Of a DNA stretch of 64,000 nt, positions 21,291 to 30,974 are shown one piece after another. Source of the stretch: Epithemia pelagica. Its lineage: Eukaryota; Bacillariophyta; Bacillariophyceae; Surirellales; Surirellaceae. The stretch covers positions 5,456,001 through 5,520,000 of the forward strand of contig OX337229.1 of the NCBI GenBank assembly GCA_946965045.2. The letters run 5' to 3'. Positions within the stretch are counted from its first letter, which is position 1. The number at the start of each line of letters is the position of its first letter. The translations under genes were made by a program, and so were the position numbers. The notes under the pieces were generated by a model. The model was not told the DNA's origin, searched no databases, and saw only the letters and a list, made by a program, of their open reading frames with translations.

Positions 21291-21449
21291 TGGTGTCATT
21301 GTCGTGGTCCCAAATTGTTGAAACGACGAGTTGATTGTAATGATTGGGACAAGAACTGCTATGCGAGGCCAAAACCAGTTGATTGTGTAATTCCTGGTAT
21401 CTGTGATCATGGTTGTGGGTATTGTATCATCATCACCATCCGATGGATT

Positions 21450-22191
21450 TAGCAGAGCTCTCATTGAGAATTCAGAAGAGTTGGGTAAAAGGCTCGCTGA
21501 GCCGACAATCGATCACCAACCGATACAACAATCCTCCACGGGTCAGAGAAGAGTTGCAAGTCGAGGTCCGCCGTGGGTAGGGGCAGTCGGTCCACTGATA
21601 AGAGGTTAGTCTTAAGATGTGATGAAAGGTGATATTAATGATTGTGAGACAATTACTAACTAAGGTGGTTGATGGTGCCGAAGTCCTGGCTCTTGTATAC
21701 GGCCATGGATCTGGTGTGATAGGTCCTCACTGGTTGGAGTAGACCGGCATTGGTGTATATTGAATGTATAGGGTGATGGATAACATGTATGGGATGCGAC
21801 AGCTCTTGCTTTGTCGTGGTATAAGTCTCGTGCTGGGCGCGTTGCTGTTTGCATTCTTGGATTTGTGGGAACAGAGATATGGTCTCGCGTGATCGTGATT
21901 CGTGCTTTGATTATATAGACCGTTAGGTCGAGTCGTGGATGCGCGTACTCGGATAATCAAGGCGCGCACTCGATTGTTTTGGGCGCGCACGTGTTGGGCT
22001 ATAGTTAATATCCGAGTGGTCGCCGATAACACGTGAATGCGAGCATGCCATGGCCAAATTTATAGTTTCGCGAGCATGCCGACATTCCTTTCTCACTTTT
22101 AGGAAAATGTCATCGGATGCCATAAAATACTAACATCATTCGATGTGTTGTAGATTCCACCACCACCTAGTTAAAGGTGAGAATCCTAACA
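21450..22191 (-). repeat. 3' LTR (minus orientation), 742 bp
   Basis: Direct repeat of 26073-26815. In coding orientation the tip is TGTTAGGATTCTCACC. The LTR contains a GCGCGC-rich block near its middle. Confidence 0.9.
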
Positions 22192-22205
22192 CTCCCCACA
22201 ATTTG

Positions 22206-25200
22206 TCAAGTGAGGATTGTTATTTTCCTCGTCATGCTTCTGAACGTTTCCTCCCCAGAAGAATATGATCTTGAACGTGGTCCATACTTTCGAGAATTTC
22301 CAATGCTTACTGACAATGTATCCTGGACGCTCTCATAGGGATATCTCACCAGGCAATAAGTAATCAGTTCATCATTCTTCAGTTGGTAGGTCTTGTCGGT
22401 GCCCTTTGAGCTATGCTCCCCAGGTGCCTTCTTCATCCAAACATTGGGATCTGCTTTAGTTGGTGACAAATCCATATCAAGTGGGATGTCAAAGAAACAG
22501 TCACACCAACATGCTCCTGAAGATTTTAATCCTTTTGATGCCCTGTGTTTAATCAAGATGTGACCTGATTCCTTGAGTTCTTGTCTTGCAACTATCAAGA
22601 TCTTCTCCCCAGATAAAGCTTCCGGGTCGTGTGCATTTCCAACTTTTGCTCCCCATATATCCATATCATTGAGAATCCCAAGACAGGTGGTTGTATGGAA
22701 GTTGTGAATGGAAGAAGTACACAAAAAGATTGCCTCAACCGGTTCTTTGGTAAAAGCCTCGTCTGTGATGAGAAGTGCTGGGCGACTATCATCATGTTTT
22801 ACAAGATGGATTCGAATCTTGTTCTTGTGATACTCTTCTGGTGATGCATTTATCATTTCCCTTCTTTTGAACTGAGCTTGAACGCAATCCTTGATTTTTG
22901 TGAGGGATTGGATCTGTGAAACCTGAAAGAGCTCAACTTCGGTAGTGTCGTGCCACTTTCTTTTACCACGTTGCTTGTCTAACAAAACAACTAATTCTTC
23001 ATTTGTCTTTGAAACTTGATAACCAAACTTGTACTTGATGGAACGACAGACTTGCTTGATTCTTGACTGCTGTTTGGCAGCTTTAACAAGGCATTTACTG
23101 GTCTTGACAAAATGCTTGAGATGTTTCCATCCAAGTTCATTCAATAGATCATGTTTCTTGGCATAGGCATCATTTACCACGAGTGACGGAGGCTCATAGA
23201 TCATCGCCCCAGTCTCCCAATCAACAAGTATATTACAGTGACTTCTTTTGTAGTCAGGATTGTTGCTAATACTTGACGGTTCTTGATCTGCAACAACGTC
23301 TCTGAACTGGAAAACGTCATCTTCAGTTGCCTGTGCTTGGTTGTCCTGTTTGATGTATTCCATATGTTGACGGTATGAAATTATCTTGTCAATGTCGGAA
23401 ATGGATTTGCAGAAAGTGTACTTGATATAGTCTTCTTGCTTGAGAGCATCTTGTTCTAAATCAACAATGCATCTGATAAGACATGGTTGTGGTTGCTCCC
23501 CATTATATGGTTGTGGTTGCTCCCCATTTTCCTCTGGATCATAAACAAGGAAAGGTTGTCCAAAAGTGTTATCACATTTGATCATAGGCATTTGCGTGGA
23601 TGGATCTTCACCTTTGCTACCAACGAAAATGGGTTTATTTGGAAGCGACTCCTCCCCTGAAGAGGTATCCACACAAAGGTTGCTGGGTGGCGTGGGTGCA
23701 TCATGAAGAATGGCAGAGTAACAAAGGGTTTGAGTGTCCAGAGACAAAGTATCACCAATAGGAGGGGCAAAAACAAGCCAGTAGCCAAGTGTCGTGACAA
23801 AAGAGGGAGGGTAGGGACGGTAGGGACGGTGGGAGAGGGCATATGATTCGGTAAAGTAGGGGGCCTTGTCCCAGATAAGGAAGAAAAGTGGGTGGGTAAT
23901 GCCGGGTGGGCGACCATTGAGGATCTCAAGAGGGATATGGCCCGAAACGGTCACGACGTATGTTGTCCTCTTAACGGTCTGATAACGGTTCTCAGCCATG
24001 TTCTGATCTTGGAGGTATGGTTTGGAACAGTATTCTCCAAGCAGGGGTGTGAAGAAGGAAGGCGTATCAGGTCCATGATCGTAAGGTAAATCCAAGAGAA
24101 GGTTGAGGTTACAGACAACACGATTGGTATACTTCCCAAAAGCATCATGCGGATTGTTGCCATCATTTTCAACAGTCCTTGAAGAAGGTGCCGTATCTTG
24201 CATGGGATCAAGATACCAATGATTATAGCCAGTCAATTGATTGTCACCGGAGAAAGTAGACATGCGAGAGAGCAGATGTCGAGATATCTCAACTTTCTGT
24301 TTACAGTTGTTGTTCTCGAGACAATCATTAGGGATGGATGTTGCCTTGATATTGGACACCAAATTAGCAAGATCAGATGTTGGATGATTGACATCAATAT
24401 TGGTCACAACTTGTGGAACCAACCGGGTAATCAGATCAAAGAAATTATCTTGATGGTCTTGGGAATCATCTTGAATCATGTCGTCAATCCATGCACGACC
24501 AGGGTCGGGATCAGGTTCCGGATCAATGTCAAGAGTATGCGTCTGTTCCATGCATGCAGTTGTTGATGACGCATTCTGGGTAGACTTGTTGTACGCAATG
24601 ATTACTTGACGACTATTGTCGTTGAGTTTACTCCACAGATCTCTTGGAAGACTGATCTTTGGACGAAGCGAAGATGATTCCTTGGTCTTCACGTTGGTTC
24701 TCTTAATCATGCGGTGTTTTTCTTTGGGTGATAGATCTTTGATATCAAAATCTTGATCATATTGAAAGTCGCATTGCTTGGTATGCTTAAGTCGGTTAGA
24801 CTTTGGTGCTCGAGTTGCTTGGTCATGATCATATGCGGCATCAAGGAGAAGACGGAAATATGATTGATAACAAAGTGTCTTTGCACCAGACAAGATGTTG
24901 ACTTGTCGTAAATCAGGTACCTTTTCAACGGCTTTCATCAGGAAGGTCATCCTAGTGTAGTGGCCAGGAATGTGATCAAACATTGATACCAGATTGTCGA
25001 GGAGATGGAACTGGTGTTGAAAGTGTAGGAGAAACTGGTAGGTTGTGCCGTGCCATGAATCATCGAGACAAAGATTGGAGATGTAGTTGTTAAGACGTAG
25101 CACCTCTCTTTTTGCTAAATGAAATGACGAAATCCAACCTTGGTTCAGGCGAAGCTTGGTGAAGTCTGCATTGATTCTCCAATGATCGTAATTGGCCTTG

Positions 25201-25568
25201 GTGAGGTTCAACCAGGTAGAACGGGATATATCACACTGCTGCAGGGTTGAGGTTTGTTCTCGTGACCAATATGTTATGATCTTCAGTTGATGCCTTGTAT
25301 ATGTCTACAGGTCCATGGTCTTGTTCCCATACTTGTATTGTCCAAGGTCCTTGATATTCTTTTCTGGATTGACTGCAAGATAGTCGATGACATTCAGAAT
25401 GTGTTCGAAACCACTACGTTTTATCCATTGATGAAGGGCTTGAGCTTGTTCTTCATCACATTCAAATAGATACTGGGTGATATGATTGAACACTTGTGTA
25501 TCTGATATGTCAGGCGGTACTGAGTCGTCAGAAGGAAGAGAAGGTGTCTTGGGGTATGTTGGATCCAT
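22206..25568 (-). pseudogene. Deleted copia Gag-Pol with one in-frame stop
   Basis: From the ATG at 25568 the frame runs to 22206 with a single TAG at 25305-25307; about 1,120 codons are otherwise open. Order: Gag (through about 25211-24600), an acidic/disordered stretch, remnants of the integrase C-terminal region (IPLEILNGRPPGITHPLFF), then the linker typical of CoDi Pol (KKHDLLNELGWKHLKHFVKT, a block of basic residues, KWHDTTEVELFQVSQIQSL), and a scrap of reverse transcriptase (LGILNDMDIWGAKVGNA). The YVDD catalytic motif, RNase H and integrase core are absent. Joining points without frame loss suggest an old deleted lineage whose frame was kept open, or lucky deletions. Confidence 0.8.
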
Positions 25569-26072
25569 GGTAGTATATGGTTGGTTCGTTGTTTATTTAA
25601 TGTGTGGTGTGATCTGAACCCGGATGTACCACGTGTGTGCCACGTATGTAAGTACCCGGATGTGTGTTGTGCTTGGAAACCGGATGTGAGGAACTCGGTT
25701 TTGTCTCTGGTTTGTTGTGGAAACTACTTAAAGTTACTTATCCTTGGTCACTTCCGGACTCGTTGCGGTGATCGAGTTGAACCGGGGAGTCAGGAATAGT
25801 AGTAGCTTCCTCGTCTTGCTCGTAGTCCTCAACAAAGTACTGGTCAGGTGAGTATTGGGAAGGTAGTTGCACGGAGTCCTGGTCCAGCTTGAGGTCCTGG
25901 AATAGGAGAGGGTTGGTGACCCTAGCCTCAGCCAGGCTGGCCCTGTTGTTGGGTTGGGTAGTTTTGTCCTCTAACTCTTGTTTGTTGGGGTAGCTCAATC
26001 TGTAATGGGTGTAGATGGGTAAGTAAGGTATCCAATGCAACTGCAGGGCAATGAGCGATGAGACTGTTAATC

Positions 26073-26815
26073 TAGCAGAACTCTCATTGAGAATTCAGAA
26101 GAGTTGGGTAAAAGGCTCGCTGAGCCGACAATCGAATCACCAACCGATACAACAATCCTCCACGGGTCAGAGAAGAGTTGCAAGTCGAAGTCCGCCGTGG
26201 GTGGGGGCAGTCGGTCCACTGATAAGAGGTTAGTCTTAAGATGTGATGAAAGGTGATATTAATGATTGTGAGACAATTACTAACTAAGGTGGTTGATGGT
26301 GCCGAAGTCCTGGCTCTTGTATACGGCCATGGATCTGGTGTGATAGGTCCTCACTGGTTGGAGTAGACCGGCATTGGTGTATATTGAATGTATAGGGTGA
26401 TAGATAACATTTATGGGATGCGACAGCTCTTGCTTTGTCGTGGTATAAGTCTCGTGCTGGGCGCGTTGCTGTTTGCATTCTTGGATTTGTGGGAACAGAG
26501 ATATGGTCTCGCGTGATCGTGATTCGTGCTTTGATTATATAGACCGTTAGGTCGAGTCGTGGATGCGCGTACTCGGATAATCAAGGCGCGCACTCGATTG
26601 TTTTGGGCGCGCACGTGTTGGGCCATAGTTAATATCCGAGTGGTCGCCGATAACACGTGAATGCGAGCATGCCATGGCCAAATTTATAGTTTCGCGAGCA
26701 TGCCGACATTCCTTTCTCACTTTTAGGAAAATGTCATCGGATGCCATAAAATACTAACATCAGTCGATGTGTTGTAGATTCCACCACCACCTAGTTAAAG
26801 GTGAGAATCCTAACA
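26073..26815 (-). repeat. 5' LTR (minus orientation), 743 bp
   Basis: Direct repeat of 21450-22191, differing by roughly ten substitutions or single-base indels by eye. The outer edge abuts the GGATT duplication. Confidence 0.9.
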
Positions 26816-27329
26816 GGATTGGTCATTGAGGTTACCTGTCGTCCAGTTGTAGCGTCGTAGGTCGTTGTTGTTCCGTTTGTCAACGTGCCAAACAGTTTTC
26901 CGCTCACATGGCTCTTCGACCACTGCCACCACAGCTCCACTTTGTCCACTCCTTCTTCCACTCGAACTATGTTGTCGGAAGGAGCCGCACCACCGGCACC
27001 AGCATTGGCGGCGGCGGCGGTAAGAAGCAGTCCTTCCACATATGGTTGCGTGTTTGTTGTTTCGTCGAACCAAACTTTTGTTGCGTAAGAACCACCAATC
27101 CGATGAGGCTTTGATTTGGTGGGTTCGGGCCAAGGAAAGATGAGAAGTTGATTGTTGCATGCGGATGGAAGATAAGTGAATTGCTGTATTCATTCCATCC
27201 AGTCTCGTCGTCTTCTCACGGTCACTTCCTTCGTTGCGGTTGCCGAGATTCTTGTCATGTTTGTGCGTCGGAATCCTCCAGTTGATTGCCATGTGTCCTT
27301 GCTGCTGCTCTCCTTCACCTCATCCATCC

Positions 27330-27716
27330 ATTTTGGAGCTTCCATTGTCGTCCCTCCTTGCAATCATGGTTCATTCCATCTTTATCCGACTCCAATCTTG
27401 ATCCTCTCGTTGCTTCCTTCCAACCTCAAAATGGAAGGTCTTCTAAATCTTGCCGTAGGTCGATGAAACTAGCCAACTCATCCCTTCCCGTCCATTCCAT
27501 CACGGTACACATAAAGATCAAGCTTCCTGGATGTTCAGAGGAGTGCTAGGACCTTTCGTTGGAGGTGCACAGCGGTCTTCATTGTCCATGGTGGTGATAT
27601 GCAGTGCAAAATGACCGTAGTGCTCTTCCTACGAAGCTAGAATCACTATAGAGAAAACAGTGGGGGCCTGAAAAGCACGGGCAACTGAGCGCCAACATAT
27701 CGATTGATGGAGCTCG
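27330..27716 (-). repeat. Right long terminal inverted repeat
   Basis: Inverted counterpart of 19368-19760; contains the same TTTTCTCTATAGTGATTCTA and ATATGTTGGCGCTCAGTTGC blocks on the opposite strand. Confidence 0.75.
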
Positions 27717-28505
27717 TACGAGTACAACATACAACAATCAACCAATGAGAAGGAGAATCACGAATCACGAATCATTAAAATGAGGTGGACGGGAGACAGG
27801 ATTCGAAATTCGAAAAGGCGCGGTCTTGTTTTGCGATTGGGATTCTACTGTAAAACATATACTTAAAATCTTAAATTAAAAACGCACTTAAACGTGCGCT
27901 CATAACCCATTTTATTTTAGGTTTGAGGCCAAAATTTGTCCGAGCCAACAGCCAACCCCTCGTCTCACGAACACTTCTCGTAAACACAAACCTAGTCGTA
28001 GAGTATATATTTATATGAACGTATATCATATAAGCCTTCCCCCCCCTAAGAAATCGTCCGTTCGACAGATGGAGCAATAGCAGCAACAAGTCCTCCTCGT
28101 CGTCGTTCATGGTTCTTACAAACAACGCCCTACTCAAACAAGGAAAGAAAGGCGAAACAACGATACCCTGTATTCGACACGGAGAGAGGTACGTTCAACG
28201 CCAAAGGTGCAGGTGGAGCCCCAACTAGGTAGCCATTGGCTTCTTGGGGGAACAGGGGAGAAAGAAGGCGCGAAAATGCTTATGTAGATAACGCGAAATG
28301 AATGTTCTATATCATGCGTTGAGTACGGCGTGCGCTGTGCCGCATCGTACCGCCCCGGTCAAGAAGGGACCGACGGACGAACGCTGATCGAGTCATCGCA
28401 CCCAAAGGAGTTCCTGGAAGAAGAGAGTGTGTTGGGACGGTCTTTGGGAAGACTGTCCCAACAAAGTTGCAACAATCATAAATTGTTGGAAAGAAGATTT
28501 GCGAA
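27717..28505. other. Spacer between two mobile elements
   Basis: No convincing gene. The minus-strand frame near 27871-28137 has no recognisable domain. The notable structure is the hairpin at 28431-28462. Confidence 0.4.
28431..28462. repeat. Strong 14-bp-stem hairpin
   Basis: GTTGGGACGGTCTT pairs with AAGACTGTCCCAAC around a 4-base loop, with one G-T wobble. It lies 44 bases outside the left edge of the DIRS-like element. Confidence 0.7.
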
Positions 28506-28619
28506 GGTCATCGTTGGATTTGATCACCCTACGGTTCTTTACATTCTTCTTTCGCTTCGGTTTTTCTCTTCTCCCTGTTCGACCGTGCCATCCACCTCAT
28601 CCTTGTCATCGTTTTCGTG

Positions 28620-30950
28620 ATGTTTGAGTGGGCAAGTACTCCGGATTCTTCGCCTTCTGTGGGATCGTCAGGTGAGTCTACTGTTTCTGTGACCGGGGGG
28701 GGACCCTTCGTTCGGGTTCTCTCTTCGGTGTTGTTCGTATCGAACAAGATACCTTTGATGCGTCTTGTCGTGGTGTCATCGGGGCAGGGCAGCGAGTGTG
28801 CATTCGTACGGATTGTTCCGTCGCCGCACATGCTGCAAAGAAGCAAGAGTGGAGTAAGTTGGTTGGTGACGACACCTCGGGCATATTTATTCGGGGTGTT
28901 AGTGACTCTTCGAGTTCCGAGGCTTCGGATGTTCTCTTTTGTCAACCGGTTCTTCAAGGCAACTGTATTCGCACTCTGGATTGGAATGAAATGGAGCTAA
29001 GCCCGCGCTCACTTGAGAGTTGGCAAGCCACCTTTGCATCCCTCAAGCATGCGGCCTCCGAGTCGGGTGAGGGTGTGGATCTATCTACGGCAACTAAAGT
29101 CATGGAAAACACAAAGTCTGAAGTGAAGTTCGTAGCCATGACTCCCAATCCCAAACGCAAGAAACGAGGTTCTCAAGTTTTAGTTGAAACGGTTACAAGT
29201 GAAGATGAGGAAGATATGGGAGTCAAGGTACCCTCAGTTGCTACTCCACAGAAGAGGAGGGTGGTTCCTTGGAAGGCTGTACCAGAAGACATTGGGACTG
29301 AACAGCCTACACCTAGTGTCAAGGTGTTGCAAAGTGGCGCGTGGTCTAACTTAGTTACCAATGTGAATACCTTGCGTGAGGAGCATGAAAAGGAAGGACA
29401 GGAGCGAGACGTTCTGGAAGCAACGGTGGATGTGGAAATCGAAAAGCTGCATGTGAAGCTTTCACTGATCCATGCCTTGTTGGGAGAAAGATCCGAGGAG
29501 TTTGGCACTCAGTCTGCATTCGAAGCATTGACTCATTGCATGACGACTGTGCGTGCCTTACAAGGCTTGGTGGCCAAGCGTCTGGAAGCTCCATTGGATT
29601 CTGGTTTCTTGGGCAGGAACAGGCGGTGGCTTCATCAAAGACGTTGGTGCAAGAGCGATTGGATGAATTCTTTGCTGATCACAGCGATTTTCGGAAGCAA
29701 TTTGTAAATCCAACCTTGCAATTGCTTGCACGATCCACGTCGAACAAAAGTGATCCAGGAGGGAAGTGGGCGGAACTGTTTGCCGAGCTCACTTCGAGGA
29801 TCGAGAGAGTGGAACAACAAGGCAATGCGAGTCAGCCAGCGCAGTCTGTGTCGGGCAATACAAGAGTCCCGGGGGTTTCGTTTGGATGGCCCATTAGTTC
29901 TGCTTCAACTGGTGGATGGTCCACTCAATCGTACGGAGGAACACAGGTGAATGGGCAAAGTGCCGACCAAATGCAGTGGATACAGGGAGAGTTTCAAAGG
30001 TTGAAAGAGGAAATGAACACTCTCAAGTCGGGTATGAAGGACCTGCAAGAACAGGCTGAATCTGATGCCATTTTTGTTGGGTCGATAGTGTTTCCGTCTC
30101 GCGGGTTCTGTGTATCTTGGATGGCGCGCCATGCAGTAGAAACCGACCCCCATGTGTTTGTGGATGCGGTATCGTTGTTGTCGCTGGCCACATCGGACGT
30201 GAGTCTAGACGAAGAACGCGCGGCGAATCTGCGGGCAACGACAGCCAAGGTCCGTGATAAGACACCTTATCACACCGCTTACATCGCCTCGTTTAACTTG
30301 GAGGTACCCCCGTTGCTGGGCAAAGGCTCGGACCAGTCTTTGACCACCAATTCGAGGGCATTGGGTGGAGTGCCGAAATTCGAAGATTTCCATCGCCGTC
30401 GGGTCGCGAGGGAATTCATCAGCGGATTCTGGATCACGTCAAGGATGGACGTAGGACTCTGGAGCAAGCGATTGGAGACCTGTTTGCTTTTGGAACGGAG
30501 CCAGCCAGCGTCGCCCATGAGTTGCTACTACAGAGCAAAACATTTTGGGATGACTTGTGCCATTGGATCGTTCGCTACCATCAGCAGGTCCAAGCAGAAA
30601 GTGAAGCGAGCTGTCAGGAAGTGTGGATTCTCATCTCACACTGTGTCCGAGCAGTCTTTCGGAGTCTGCGAGAAGCAATGGCGCCAGGACGGGCAACGAA
30701 CACTCCTGCCGGGATGCTTTTGGGCACCTTGCGCGCCCACGAAGTTATGAAGGAATATAGGCAGGCAGATTTCAGCGGGCATCCGAAGATAGCGCTCATT
30801 CTGCATGAACATCTGATTCGGTTTGCCACGCCCAGGTCAAAGTTCACGGCTCTCAAGACTGGGCTAGAGGAACGCATGGACAAGCTGCAGCGGTCTGTGA
30901 ATTCAGCTGTGGCGGCCACCAACAAGAGCGGAGGAAAGAAGAGTGCGTGA
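28620..30950 (+). pseudogene. DIRS-like ORF1 (Gag-like), frameshifted
   Basis: An ATG at 28620 starts MFEWASTPDSSPSVG. The coding sense then moves between frames near 28700 (at a run of eight G), near 29600 and near 30480, and ends at the TGA closing 30950. Pieces: a short segment with CIRTDCSVAAHAAKKQEW, a basic NLS-like PNPKRKKRG, a predicted coiled coil (LREEHEKEGQERDVLEATVD; EFQRLKEEMNTLKSGMKDL), and a helical C-terminal part ending KSGGKKSA. These match a nucleic-acid-binding structural protein in general terms; I cannot assign a family. Confidence 0.6.
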
Positions 30951-30974
30951 GAAGGAAGGTATGGGACGTCAAAT

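Larger units (their letters stand above)
21450..26815 (-). mobile_element. Nested copia-type (CoDi-like) LTR retrotransposon, internally deleted
   Basis: The LTRs span 21450-22191 and 26073-26815, and GGATT lies immediately outside both (21445-21449 and 26816-26820). This perfect 5-bp target duplication fixes the borders. In coding orientation (minus) the LTR begins TGTTAG and ends CTGCTA rather than the usual CA. By eye the LTRs differ at only about ten positions, so insertion is fairly recent. The internal Gag-Pol frame has copia/CoDi features but lacks most of protease, integrase and reverse transcriptase. Confidence 0.88.
19368..27716. mobile_element. Long-TIR DNA element, 8.35 kb, carrying a nested LTR retrotransposon
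   Basis: The two ends are inverted copies of each other over roughly 390 bp (19368-19760 and 27330-27716), nearly identical over the outer 100 bases (CGAGCTCCATCAATCGATAT at the tip). A TA dinucleotide lies outside each tip (19366-19367, 27717-27718), a possible target duplication. Without the nested copia element (21450-26815) the unit is about 3 kb. Its interior is dominated by CAACAA-like and GTTGTT-like simple sequence with no recognisable transposase. A third copy of the terminal sequence sits internally at about 20847-20886, so the unit is itself composite. Superfamily unknown. Confidence 0.65.

Noticed and set aside
25738-26040. A possible 100-codon leader ORF in the nested copia element
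   Set aside because: It has no ATG at its start (TTG only), no recognisable domain and lies in the 5' leader.
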